Positions 1 to 11,800 of a stretch of DNA of 64,000 nt are shown piece after piece. Both the position numbers and the translations under genes were made by a program. Numbering within the stretch: position 1 is the stretch's first letter; the number at the start of each line of letters is the position of its first letter. The stretch is from Nematopogon swammerdamellus. Taxonomy: Eukaryota > Arthropoda > Insecta > Lepidoptera > Adelidae. Location: positions 9,145,395 to 9,209,394 of the forward strand of contig OX336345.1 of NCBI GenBank assembly GCA_946902875.1, written 5' to 3'. Under the pieces are notes generated by a model. The model searched no databases, was not told the origin of the DNA, and worked only from the letters and a program-made list of their open reading frames with translations.

Positions 1-95
1 TTTGTGCAGGGATAATAGTTGTTTCAGAAAAATATTTTCATAAAATCTATATTTTTTAAAATTTAAAAACCAATAAATGCAATGCATTTCTGAAA

Positions 96-275
96 TCCTG
101 TCGGGTTCAACCCTACCACCTGGTAAGGGAAGGGACGTACAGTTTTAAAGTGGAATCCGAACCACGGCCTCCCACCAAGGTCGAACGGTCACCCAATCAA
201 GTTCTGACTGCACCTGGGTGTGCTTAATGTTCACTATTGCAGGTCGATCATCATCACCGAGCTACCGAGGTTGAC
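96..275 (-). repeat. 5S-rRNA-derived SINE, truncated copy
   Basis: On the minus strand this matches the head and body of the SINE seen in full at 2026-2402 and 27540-27940. It keeps the 'gctcggtga' start, a diverged 5S-like stretch ending 'gggtgaccg', the 'actgtacgtcccttccctta' body and the 'accaggtggtagggtt' motif. The 3' half is missing. Confidence 0.75.
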
Positions 276-429
276 AATTGCGATTTTGTCGTAGTGTCAC
301 CGTTTATGAGTTTTCACTCGCCCGACGAGTCGATGACCCTATTATTCTTGTTAACTCAGATGTTCTGCAGGACTTCCTCCTTACAATTATTCCTTGACAA
401 GGTTTTCGTTCACTTCTTAGCCCCTATGC

Positions 430-560
430 TATGATATCATGATATTACTTATAGCCTTACCGAGGTATGCCAGATCGCATTATAGAAAACAGCATCTAAA
501 TAGGTTCAGTCGTTTTCGTGCTTACCTGTTACACACAGACAGACAAACAGACAAAACTAC
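430..560 (+). repeat. Dispersed repeat with CAGACAGACA tail
   Basis: It shares the core 'gccagatcgcattatag...ggttcagtcgtt' followed by a CAGA-rich run with the copy at 13230-13345 in receptor intron 6/5 sequence. Repeats of this kind are common in moth genomes. The class is not clear. The rest of 560-1070 is A-rich and shows nothing. Confidence 0.5.
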
Positions 561-1069
561 AGATAGACACACAAACGTTGCGCTTTATAATAGTGCAGAA
601 GAGAAGAGACAGCACGGTTTTAGCAAAATATATTCCTCCTCCTTTATTATGGGCATTTGCAACATGAAAAAAAATCACTTAACCGCGGCGGCCCCGAGAT
701 GTGTCCTCGTTATGTCGCGAACAAATGGCCAGTCCTTATGGCACAATATGAGGCTAAAGTGGGAGCATTAATAACTGAAATTGCGCTGTAATACCAAGCG
801 GACGAGCAAGAAAAGCTGTCGACTACATCATTTTAGCTTGGCTAAGATCTGTGATGTCAGAGGTGAAGTGCTTTACTATAAGACACTCCTTATAGTGCAA
901 TAAATCGTAACTTTCTATTAGGTAGGATATACTTTGTTTAGTGTGCTGTGTATGTGTTGATGATACCTTAGTAACAAAGAAAAAAGAAACAAGCATACAA
1001 CAGTTTATAAAAGAAAAAAAAAACAACAGCAATATCAACCTATATAAAGACATAATGCCGAGCATAAGG

Positions 1070-1312
1070 GCGGCAGGATAGCCACCTAACACCTTGGCAC
1101 GGTCCTACAACCGAGTCATCAAGCAGGTGGGTCTTCGTGCCTTACTTGCTGCTTGATAGTTGTATTGTCCTAATACTTTGATAAATGTGGTGGTCGGTGT
1201 TGTGCTGTGATTTATAAGAGTACTTGCAGCACAACACCGATTACTCTGCTTACCCTGATTGTCGGGATACCGCGAGAGGTATATATGTAATATCAACCTA
1301 TATAATAAAGAT
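1070..1312 (-). repeat. Dispersed repeat 'X', copy 1
   Basis: This is the reverse complement of 33960-34280. Shared parts are 'gcagagtaat.ggtgttgtgctgcaag', 'aaattacagcacaac', 'aggacaatacaactatcaagcagcaagtaa' in diverged form, and 'ggaccgtgccaagg'. It shows no coding potential. Confidence 0.7.
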
Positions 1313-1507
1313 TTCCTCCATTGGCGCTGTTATTGTTGCCCCCAAGGACCGAAGCAGCGTTCCCCCGCCCCCGGTGAATGGCCAACCTTATTTATGTAAT
1401 TACACGTATTTTATTGAATCAATAATTTTCGACAAACAAAGCAACAGCTTTGGATTTATTTGAAGATTATTTTGGCGTTTAAAATTTTTTTAAATTTTTT
1501 TTATGTA

Positions 1508-1862
1508 ATGGCTGATTCGGAGAGGCCAAAGCGCATGCTCCGACCAGCCAATAACACCTCCGAGAAGGTAGATGCCATACCGGAGACTTCCCTGGATTGC
1601 TGGCTATACTGGACTAGAGGAGAACACTACCGAGGCTGCTATGCGGCCATCTTACATCCAGTACGGTGGTACCAACCCAGTCGGCTACAATTTGAGCCTA
1701 CCATCTAGTAAGGGGCAAGGGAAGAGACCTACAGTTTTACACCGGTTCCGAACGGTGAAGAAGCAGGTGTAGGTATGCACGTAAATTTTTTCGTCAGAAA
1801 AACTCATTGGTACACGCCGACCGGATTCGAACCGCGGACCTCTCGCATGAGAAGCCGATTTC
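1508..1862 (-). repeat. tRNA-derived SINE, near full length
   Basis: Reading on the minus strand, a tRNA-like head has a good Pol III B box (GGTTCGAATCC). A body follows ('aaaactgtaggt...cccttgccccttac', 'gactgggttggtaccaccg') and then a tail ending 'ttggcctctccgaatcagcc'. The same element lies in plus orientation at 3531-3912. The body matches that of the 5S-derived SINE nearby, so the two families share everything but the head. This parallels what I recall for HaSE1 and HaSE3 of Helicoverpa. Short reading frames here are not genes. Confidence 0.85.
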
Positions 1863-2025
1863 TTCTCCTATTTCTATTTCACAGAGACAAACAACATGTT
1901 TCGTGATTGATGCTATGTATGCTGATATGTATTGGTAATGTTTTGTAATTTTCAGCCGCTTCTGTGTTTTAGAGGGTGTGAGGGTGTGCGTGTGTTTTCC
2001 GGGCAGTTCAGTATTTTATTTATTT

Positions 2026-2402
2026 TATGGAAACTGAAACGGTTGACTACATCACCTACAACATCTATGATGTCAGCCCATAACACCGGGTTAACTAGGT
2101 GCCATTTTAGTGCTACCCTTCATTTCATATCAGCTACACTGAACTGGACGGAAAACACGAAATATTTACATAGCCGTTTCGACCGACGACATTCAGTGCG
2201 GTGATACCAACCCGGGCGGGATAAACCCTACCACCTAGTAAGGTAAGAAGGGAAGGGATCTACAGTTTTACGTGGAATCCGAACCACGGTCAGCCTCCAA
2301 AGGACGAGCGGTCACCCATCCAAGTACTGACCACGCTCAGGGTTGCTTAACAACAGTCGATCGACCGTACCACTGAGCTACCGAGGCTGACAGTGTAGCC
2401 GG
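2026..2402 (-). repeat. 5S-rRNA-derived SINE, full length
   Basis: On the minus strand the head contains 'cagtacttggatgggtgacc', close to the 5S rRNA internal promoter region (A box to C box), preceded by 'gttaagcaac'. The SINE body and a 3' part ('gtccagttcagtgtagc', 'gtgttatgggctgacatca') follow, ending in 'gtttccataaaa'. Copies in both orientations occur across the window. Confidence 0.88.
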
Positions 2403-3374
2403 AACGAACAAGGAAAACACTGCCATGGCACTAAGCACCGACAGGAACACAAGTAATGAGCTGGTCACATAGCCAAGAATGTTAGGTCTCATAAAATGAA
2501 TCTTGCTGATATTGTGCGATACCAAAGATGGAGACTCAAGGACCTGAGGCCAGAAGGCAAGTTAGGTAAACTCCGGAATGAATGTGCCGTCAAGCGCCAG
2601 TCTCCAGCGTCTTAGACGCCCAATCTGGAAGAAAAATAGCTCCAAATTTATTTTGAGTTTTCAGCAATGTTGTCGGTTTTAGATTTTGCCGTGTCGGTTT
2701 TAGAAACTGTGTTGCCACTGGCTAAAACTAAGGTCGAGGTTAATGGTGTATAATATTAAGCGTTTTCTAAGAAATTAAATGCATCAATTTTTCCGTCATT
2801 CCAATGAAGGAAGTTTACTTGAGGTAACCTGTATACTTACGTTGTTGACTGAAAGAAATTGCATTCTTCAAGAAATCCGCGTTCAGCGCTGCAAAAAAGT
2901 CTACACAACAACATGTGTTTAAAAGGAAGTGGGTTCTCTTTCCCGTGATACTGCATGAGGGAACAAAATGACGAATAGGTCTCTCTGTGTGGACCCCTGT
3001 GGGTCATACTTCCCAACACTGGCATAATTTATCACCGAACGAGGCAGCTATTTCGTTCGGGATGAAAGCTAATTTAGAAGTTCGTATATCAGGCATGCGA
3101 GAACTATGTCGATCGTTCCGTTATGGACAGTGTGTCGATATTGTGTTTGCAGCAAATAATTTCTGCAGTGAATTAAATTCAGGGTGTTGCTCTGAGCAAC
3201 TAGCATCCCTTATTCCCTACCACCCATCCTGTTTCCGCAGAACTCGTCGCAAATAGATTCAGCACCCTTTTGTTGTTAAATTTGGGACATTGTGAGAACC
3301 CATCGGTTCTCATCATCGTTTCATTGTCGCACCGCTAGGGTGTGGCACTGTCTTCTGGCAAGTGTGTTTCCTGA
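2403..3374. other. Intergenic, no gene seen
   Basis: I see no exon-like reading frame with splice signals and no repeat family that recurs elsewhere in this window. The reading frames are under 90 codons and have no recognisable domain. Confidence 0.5.
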
Positions 3375-3525
3375 ATCATTTAAACTGTGTGTCTTCGAAA
3401 GTCGAATAACAGGCTAGGTTAGTCCGTAAATCAGCTGGCATAGCGCCTCACTTAGCACGGTTTCGCGAGGAGAGGTGATTTTGTCTCAGTAGACACCAAT
3501 GGTGCAGCCATTGGTATCATTGGTG
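3375..3525 (+). repeat. Dispersed repeat, partner at 56995-57155
   Basis: It contains 'agtccgtaaatcagctggca', 'gcctcactta...cgcgaggagaggt' and 'accaatgg.gcagcc'. The same sequence lies reversed at 56995-57155. Class unknown. It directly precedes the tRNA SINE. Confidence 0.55.
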
Positions 3526-3530
3526 CACAA

Positions 3531-3912
3531 GCGGCGGGTGGTCAAGTGATCTGGGCATCGGCTTTTCGTGCGGAGGTCAGAGGTTTGATTCCGGTCGGCG
3601 TGTATCAATGAGTTTTTCCTAACGAAAAAATTTACTTGCATACCTATACTTGCTACTTCACCGATCGGAATCGGTGTAAAACTGTAGGTCCCTTCCCTTG
3701 CCCCTTACTTGGTGGTAGGCTCAAATTGTAGCCGACTGGGTTGGTACCACCGCACTGAATATAACATGGCCGCATAGTAACTTCGGTTGCGTTATCCTCT
3801 AGTTCGTCCCATAGTCAGCAATCCAAAGGGAAGTCTCCGGTATGGCACTTACCTTCTCGGAGGTGATATTGGCTGGTCGGAGCATGTGCTTTGGCCCTTC
3901 CGATTCAGCCAC
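3531..3912 (+). repeat. tRNA-derived SINE, full length
   Basis: The head has an A-box-like 'tggtcaagtgatctgggc' and a B box 'aggtttgattcc', with one or two changes from consensus. Then come 'gtgtatcaatgagtttttcc', the shared SINE body with 'aaaactgtaggtcccttccc' and 'gggttggtaccaccgcactg', and the tail 'ggctggtcggagcatgtgct'. It is about 380 bp and similar over its whole length to the minus copy at 1508-1862. Confidence 0.87.
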
Positions 3913-4085
3913 CCATACCGGATTAGATAAAAACGTATGATAACTAATTCATCAAGCCTATTAATATTTGACCTTTTGGAATAGTGAATGAAACAGACAA
4001 AAATCCCATTAGATTTAATACTTAATGCTTGGCATTTCTATTTCATTATTATCGAGGGAATAAATTGAAGACACAACTGGATGTT

Positions 4086-4456
4086 ATGTCAGCCTCGGTA
4101 ACTCCGTAGTGCAATGGATATACGTACGATCGTGATCATAAGTACACCGGGCGCGGTTAGAACCTTCCGACCGTTCAGGCTGACTGTGGTGCGGATTCCA
4201 CGTAAATATGTAGATCCCATTCCTATACTTTGATGTTAGGGCTTAAGCCGGTCAGAATGGTACCATTACCGCACTAAATGAAAGAACGAAACGGCTGTGT
4301 AAATCGTTCGTATTTTCCGTCCAGTTCAGTTTAGCCGGCACGACTGAAGCACTGACATGACACACCTAGTTCACCAATGTGTTATTTGCTGACATAGCAT
4401 CACGGATGTAGGCGATGTAGCCAAACACGAGAGGTTCCATAAAAACAAACTACGTT
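4086..4456 (+). repeat. 5S-rRNA-derived SINE, diverged copy
   Basis: It starts 'gtcagcctcggtaactc' and keeps a 5S-like 'gggcgcggttag'. Most of the 'acttggatgggtgacc' stretch has diverged. The body and the 3' part ('ttccgtccagttcag', 'agcactgacatgacac', 'gacatagcatcacgg') are clear, ending in 'gaggttccataaaaac'. Confidence 0.82.
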
Positions 4457-4589
4457 AAGCAGAACATAATTTTATTCAATAGATAGTTAAATTAGAAACA
4501 ATCAATAAATTGTATTATGATATAATCGGACTACTCTGTAAACAGTTATGAGTGGTAATACATTAAAAATAATAATAAAATATAGACGT

Positions 4590-4636
4590 CGACTTGAGAA
4601 CCTCCTCCTTTTTGCTTTCGTCGGTTAAAAAAGAAG
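4590..4636 (+). repeat. Fragment of the 'AAGTCGGTTAAA' repeat family
   Basis: It contains 'cttgagaacctcctcctttt' followed by 'cgtcggttaaa', the terminal sequence of a repeat seen more fully at 29510-30025. Confidence 0.55.
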
Positions 4637-5103
4637 TTTCAGAATTTGCTTACTCTACCAACTTCTACACCAAGTTCTCATACCTACTGAATGAAGATTT
4701 TACTGAACTTTGAAATTAATCCATCAATTGATACTATTACAACGTAAAAAAAAAAACAAAAAATAAATAAAATTATGCAAAATAATTAAATTTAAACGTA
4801 CACACAAAAACGAATTTGCTCATTTATCGTTGGGAGGAATGCTTGCGCATGCGTGCTATCTTCACGCTGTGGCTGCGATGACTGTGAGCAGTGTGACGCG
4901 AGTGAGTGGAGCGCTCTGACGGGGTGGCTCCGTGCGATTCCGCTTCCGCTGGCTTCTCCTCGGAATCTGCTGCTGCTTCATGTTCGCTCTTGTTCGTACC
5001 TGCTGCGGGGTTTATACACGGTATTATATTTAGGTGTATTGGTTTTATTTGACCAAAAACTAATTCTATTAACACTAAACCAATTTGCATATTTTTTTTT
5101 ATC

Positions 5104-5260
5104 CGGTATGGGTCGCTGAGTGAGAGGGGCCAGATCACATACTCCGACAAGCCAATATGAATATAAACAATATAGACAAATAGCCAATATAGACACTTAG
5201 TAAGGGGCAAGTTTTACGCCGATCCCAAACGGTGTCCGAATTCTGTATGTGAACCTTTTC
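5104..5260 (-). repeat. Degenerate SINE fragment
   Basis: On the minus strand, pieces of the tRNA SINE body and tail are recognisable ('ccccttactaa', 'ttggcttgtcggagtatg', 'ggcccctctcactcagc'), with internal rearrangement. Confidence 0.45.
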
Positions 5261-5576
5261 AGTCAAAGTGTTCGACAACCTTTATAAAACTACAAAGAGC
5301 ACATACAGAGTTCACATTAAATCAATGAAGTCATATTTGCACAATAGAACGTTGTTCACGCCATCTCGTGCCGCCGTTCTTGTTAACTTCACGCCAACGC
5401 CGTAAGATGGCGCTTATCGAGAATCGTAATCCCATATCACACTAAAATTGTCGATATGAGGATTTAGGATTTTTTTTTTATTAGTTTAATTATTTTAATT
5501 TATAAGTTCGTATTTAGTTATAGTTTTTTAATTAGTTGTATTTGTTAGGTAAATTATATTTGATAGGTAGTTTTAG

Positions 5577-5582
5577 TTTATT
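5577..5582 (-). terminator. Candidate polyadenylation signal of the receptor gene
   Basis: AATAAA on the minus strand, about 70 bases past the receptor stop codon. The site is in AT-rich DNA, so chance occurrence is possible. Confidence 0.4.
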
Positions 5583-5652
5583 TAAAAAAAAACTAAATAT
5601 TAGCTGTTATTTGTTTAAATATGAATAACACAAGCAGCTTAAAAATTGTAAA

Positions 5653-5865
5653 CTAAAATTTAGACAGAAAAAGAGATAAACTTGACATATGAGGATTACG
5701 ATACCAATAATGTAGTTTACGTATTTTTTTAGTTTCGCAAACATTGTGCAAATTATTACCACCAGATCCAGAATTCGAGGACTCCTGATGACGGACTGGC
5801 TTCGTCAGGCCGCTGAATTTGAATATAAACTTCAGCTCTTCTATCAGCTCGTCTTTGAACGGAAC
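5653..5865 (-). CDS. iGluR exon p: cytoplasmic tail and stop
   Basis: Residues 818-887: '[19 protein letters not shown]' matches the kainate 'F.EEL.EELRF' tail, followed by a low-complexity end and a stop at 5653-5655. The last 25 codons have no family match, so an earlier donor and a further exon are possible. Confidence 0.85.
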   Translation of the reverse strand, partial: VPFKDELIEELKFIFKFSGLTKPVRHQESSNSGSGGNNLHNVCETKKIRKLHYWYRNPHMSSLSLFLSKF

Positions 5866-8800
5866 CTGTGGCAAAGAAATAATACAAAATTATGAACAAT
5901 ATCAAAGGTTTCTAAGTTTGATAAGTGCATTTATTCCATGCCTAGAATTCCATTTAAAACTGTAGGGAAATTCGCTTACCCTAATAAGTGAGCTGAATCG
6001 ATCCTAGCTTGATTGATTGAAACCGTCCGGATCGATACTACCGCACTGGATGAAGGTTGTTCCAATCGGCTATGAATATCAGTCTGTGTTTTCCATTCAC
6101 CTAAGCATAGTTGAAACTATAAGCACAGGTATGGCACCTCACAGGAATAGGGTGTAACGAGCTGACATCACGGGTGTAGCTGGTGATTTAGCAAACCAGG
6201 CACGTTTTTCGGAAAAATAGATTTGCGTTCTTTTTTCCAAATCACCTTCTTCTGAATCGAAGTAGCCCAGGTATCGAGTATCATTTCGAATATTGCACAA
6301 AAGATCGCCAATCCAGACCCCGCCGCAAGAACTATGAACACTCCACCGACGTTAGCCAGCGCCAGCGGTAGAGCCTGTCCAGTGCCTCCGTCGTCGTCCT
6401 GTAAATATTCACCTTGTTACTACTACCAATTTAGTAATCTGTGCTACTATTGTGAATGGTTTTCCCCCTAAGTTTATCCTCCCTTCTGGCGCGACGCGTA
6501 AACCACTTGTAAAGCTCGTATGGCATTCAGAACTCCGCATACACTCGAATGTCCATGGGCGCCGTTAGTCAGCTATTGGAGGAGATTGAGCCATTACTCA
6601 ATGTGCGCCATTATAGTTGACTTATGCCACTGGGTGGAACGTTCTCACATTTCGTACTTCTTATAAAACTATTTAAAAATAGGAATAATTTGCATAATTT
6701 TTTATAGAAAGCGCGACATTTGGCGTCGAGCCACCCATAAAGTGTATGAAACCGTCCATGGACATACGGTCGCACGCGGGGGTTGCTAATGCCATGCCGG
6801 CCTGACAGGTGCCTATTCACGCCTCCCTTGAAGGACCCGAGACTGTATTTGGGGGAAAATATGTAGGCTGGGAGAGCATTCCAGAGTTTAACAGTTCTGT
6901 GGAGTAATGATCTGCAGAATCGATTGGTATGCATCCGCGGTAAATCGAGCGTGTAGGGATGCTATATCCCTGCCTAGTGCGCCTAATGCTGAGGTGGAAA
7001 AGGGACGGCGGGATCGCGTCAAACAGCTCCTCTGAACACTCCCCAATATAACACACTTAGGGCGCTGACATCCCTACGAAGTTGCAGTGGTTTTAGAGCG
7101 CTGGACACCTCGGGATCATCCACAAGTCGCACGGCTAATAACTTTTATTATTTTAGGAACATAGTAGAATGTTGAAATACTTAGAATTTGGTCAGAGAAA
7201 TATTGTGGAACTCATAGAGGATACTACTCACAGCACACGCGCCGCCTCCCCTCTTCTCCTTCCACCACTTGTCCTTCAACCTGGTGATCTTGCCTTCTTC
7301 TTGCAGCTGCAGCACAGCTTCGCTCATCGGCTGCCGATACGGAGAACCTTACAATATACATTTTATCTGAGCTGGTTCTACTCTTTTCTGTTTCCTTTCT
7401 CAACTTAAAGCTTAAGTACGTAGGATTTTTTTTGTCTGAAAACGGATTTTCTTAGCGATGACACCTATCTAGATATATTTAGAAAGTAAATCATTATCTA
7501 AACACAAAATTTAATCTAAATCGTTAGAGCCGTTTCCGAAAAAAAAACACTGTATTACTTCTTCAGTAGGTACATATATGAGAATGAATTATAGGACACT
7601 ATAGGAGAACGCTGGTCAAAAACGTTCTGGATGGTGGTCACGAACACTCAGTCTTAAGAAACGACAAAGACGATGCAAGTGCAAAAAATAAAAGTGCCTG
7701 TGTACCTTGTATCATGGCAATACCGTATCCCTTATTGTCGATGAGTCCACCGACTTGAGCCACATCACAGTTCCTCTCCACTATGTACTCTATGGAGGTA
7801 GATTCCATCAAGTATGCATATTCATATTCTGTTGATTTTACTCTGAAATTAATGATTTACCGTCTATAGTTACCAAAGATATGTCAAGTTGAACACAAGT
7901 ACAACAGACATAAGTTAAAGTAAATAAAATCTTATTAGGAACATCTTACCTTTCAAGTCCTTCATCGTTAGAAGCTGTCAAATACTCCGGATTATTATTC
8001 ATGTACTCGTACATTTTCTGATACACCAAATTGTCTGATTCCTGTTCATGCAAATATTTATTTCAACATATTTTTACCCGACTGTAAACTTAACTTAAAG
8101 TGAGGGTTTAACATTTTATGCGATTTGGTTGATGACATAATATGGGTGTCATTGGGTAGACAGGAACTTTATTAGTAGCCGAGACGACTAGGATTTCAAT
8201 GTCTGCTCTGAACAGAAATCATTTCTCCATACAGTACAAAGGTGATATCAAACAAGATTAATCAATAAAGAGAGAAAGGAGAAAGACAAAAGAGAAGATA
8301 TATAATATGTATATTTTTCAGAAGGGCCAAAGCACATACTCCGACCAGCCAATATCACTCCCAAAAAGGTATGCGCCATACCGGAGACTTCCCTTTGGAT
8401 TGGTAGTAATCGAAGGAATTACTAGTGCAAGTAGACAATTACTAGTACAAGTACAAGTAGATACCTACTGTTACGGACAACGACAGCCCCGCAGCCAGCG
8501 CATGAGAGCACGACGCGCGCCTCTTAGTTTAGGGTGTAGCGTAGTGAGGAAGCGGCCGGCGTAGCATGTAGAATAGGGTTTTTTAAATTAGTTTAGGCTT
8601 TACTACTAAGTTAATATAAGCTAGAAATAAGTTATACAATAAATATACACTATTACAAAGCCGTAGACTAGTTAGTCTGGAAGCTTTAGCCTTTATGTTA
8701 CCGAGTAAGTTTTAGATTAGATCTGTACGTAGGATTGACATAAGTTTTTAAAGTTAAATAAATAATATTGTTGGACGGCCTTTTACTGGAGCAATCCGAG

Positions 8801-11800
8801 GCGAGAGCGACAGGTAGCGTGACACAAAGGGATTAGCGGCAGCCAAGTCGAGCGCCCATTGTTCTGCCCGCCCGCGAACCGCCGGCGGCGGTCCGGTGTA
8901 CTACCCGGACCTGGTGTCGTCGGAGGCTAACCTTTCCTCTTTCAGAAGGTACGCAGCCGGGTGGTTCCAGAAGCGGGCGGACTTAGGGGCAGACCGAACG
9001 TTTACAGACGAACCATCGACGGGAGACGAGCACGCTGGGGACCACGACAACAGCGACAGGATGGGACACGCAGCGCAAGACGGACTCGACGGGACGGGAC
9101 GCGAGGGTGATGTGCAGCCCGAGGGGTGACGGCGCGCCTGTCTCAGCCCTTCGTGGCCCCAGTGGCCGAAAAACAGTACAGCGGAAGACGTCGTAGCCGA
9201 AAAGAGCAGCGGCAAAAGAGGGGTGGCTGCCCGCGCCCCTCCCCGACGCAGGGCGAGGCATGGCGCGCCATAGCTAGATAACCAGGCGAGGCGCGACGAC
9301 CGACTGACGAACGCAGACGCCGCCCGGGGCGATTCGGGACGCGAGGACCGGGGCGACAAGTCGCTGTTTGTGACGTTATCTCCCATCAAGGACGCAGACT
9401 GACGGACGCAAGACGTAGATCCACTCCTATAGTCGAGTCCTTCCCGAGCGACGGTCCGTAATACCTACTCTAGATACTAAGGTGATACAGGAAGAAGATG
9501 TAAATAATTTACTCGTAATCTAATATGGAATATCCGACTCCAATTGCTAAATTTAATCAAATACGAAATATCCCAATGCCAGAAAATTGCTGTTTGCGCG
9601 GGCTTAATTGAATTTGTCAATTAGTAAACACGCCTATGTGTGCTTATCTTCTAATTTGAACATCACATCAAAGCGAGACATTTAATTGGACTTTCGAAGG
9701 GATTGAAACTGAACTAGTGCTGCTGGGAAACGATATCTACGTACATTAACCGAATGATCGGAATTGCATAATCTTTAATTGCATGCATTTAAAATGATAC
9801 AATTTGTTTTTGGACATGAAATACAAAATCCACCTAGGATATCATTTTAGATGCACTTACGCCGTACCGATTTTTTGATGAAGTATTTAAAAATAATTAT
9901 GGAGAAAGTGCTAATGTTTGTCTCAAAACAGAAAGCAACTGATCGTTAAGTATCATACTAGTAATACGTATACCTGAGAGTTTGATACGAGGTTACCGTA
10001 AATATTGATACGATTATTATTTCAATACAGTAAATTTGCATAAGGTTGAAATGTTTACCTTGAAGAAGCTAAGAGTAGATCCGCCCTTCTTGGCGCCATA
10101 CTTGATGTCATACTGGTTGTTGGCCAGGTCATTGGCATTATCTATGGGCGAGAACTTGGATTCGACGGTGAGGAAAGCGGCCAGGTTCGCAGTGTAAGAA
10201 GACACCATGATCAGAGTGAAGAACCACCAGACACTACCACCAATGCGAGTAGCAGTGGCACTGTTGAAGAGCGAGATAAAAATAAAAAAGATGATGAAGG
10301 AAATAGGAAGGTGAAACCTAACTTAACTTTAAAATTATTCAAATCAGATATACTTGTCAGTCAGTCGGTTGGTCAGCGTGTATGCGTTCACTGCTGGACA
10401 CACGCCTCTTTAATTTTCCTGTAGAGTTCCTGGGCTCTAGCGGTACGGAACCACCGCTTCCAGCCGACGTACTTGATGTCGTCGTCCCACCTGGCTGGCA
10501 GGTGGTCTTCCCACACTCCATTTTCCTGTCCACGGCCGCCAGTGTAGGACACAGTTATACTTCTTATTATTATTATCTATTTATTCACACATTTTTGTTA
10601 TAATAAAATTAAATTCTAAAATGTACACAAAACAAACGGAGTTTCCACCACCGGAAGCGGGGCGAACCCAGGCTACCGATGGTCGGGCCCCAGGGATAGA
10701 AACCTCCGGACAGCGGGGCTGCTTTCTGAATCTGGCCCCTGACCCAAACACTCAGCGAAAGCCTGTCAAGGTGGTCGTCGAGGCTCTTCGCTATCAGCCC
10801 ATGCGCCGATACGACTTTGGGCACAAAGATTGAGTCGACGGGCCAAATTTTGGTAACCTCGTGCTGCAGATCCATATATTTAAGCATCTTTTCTGCTTCG
10901 TTACTGGCGAGGTTACTATCATGCGGCACGGCGATATCGACAAGCGTTATGCGCCCCGCCTCCCGGTTGGCCCAGTTAATTAGAGCTAAAGGGTTGAAAC
11001 TATGTGTTTCGGAATTGAAAATCTTTTGATTACAAATATCTGAAGCCGTCTTAAAATACTCACATAGGTGCAATTTCGGAGCCTTGTGTCAGGACACTTC
11101 CCAGTGTGAACCAGAACGCATTAGCCAAAGTGAACTGGTTGTCCAGAGTTTCGGGTTCTTCAATACAAGGGTATGGGTTCTGCCACTCGTCGGGACATAT
11201 GCGGCCCACTATGAACAGAAGGACCGATACACCGACGTATGCTCCCGCCAGCCAACCCCATACCTGTTAAGAAATTACATGTGAGCATTTGGTAATGCCA
11301 CACACGTTATGGACACAACACATTAATTATTCTTAGCATTCCAAAGAAATCTGAGAAACAAAATTACACACTATTTAGAACTTAAAGAAATCCAATTGTA
11401 ACTTTCGAAATGACGTGAGAGTTATGCGTTGACCCTAAAATTATAAGCTAGGTGCCTACATAGTTTACGACAAAAAGACGAATCAAAACATATCAAATAC
11501 AATGAAGTTAACGACGAAATTACTAGTATGTATATTCGGTTGTGTAATAAATGCGTAAACAATGCGTGATACAATGAGACAGCAAGCACATTTTGGGAAA
11601 ATCCTTTTGATATGAGTTGATAATAAAATACATTCTAATGATTAGAACGATACAATTTCACCCAGACTAATTATTGTGATGAATCAATATTTAAATGAAA
11701 TCTACATAGCAACAAACCTCAAGAGAAAACGGTGAAATGAATGAGAACAAGTTTGGTGGTTGTTTAGCCGGCTTTTTGTACAAGATGCTGATTCCGAGAT

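Noticed and set aside
1460..1772. Frames starting MADSERPKRMLRPANN and neighbours
   Set aside because: They lie within the tRNA-derived SINE and recur with it.
8896..9389. Frames of 77-162 codons in the GC-rich block
   Set aside because: They lie wholly inside the solo LTR. GC-rich sequence has few stops.
10609..11073. A 154-codon minus-strand frame running into receptor exon j
   Set aside because: The exon has a good GTGAGT donor and joins exon k in phase. The frame beyond it is a LINE nuclease-like fragment, so it is not a receptor extension.
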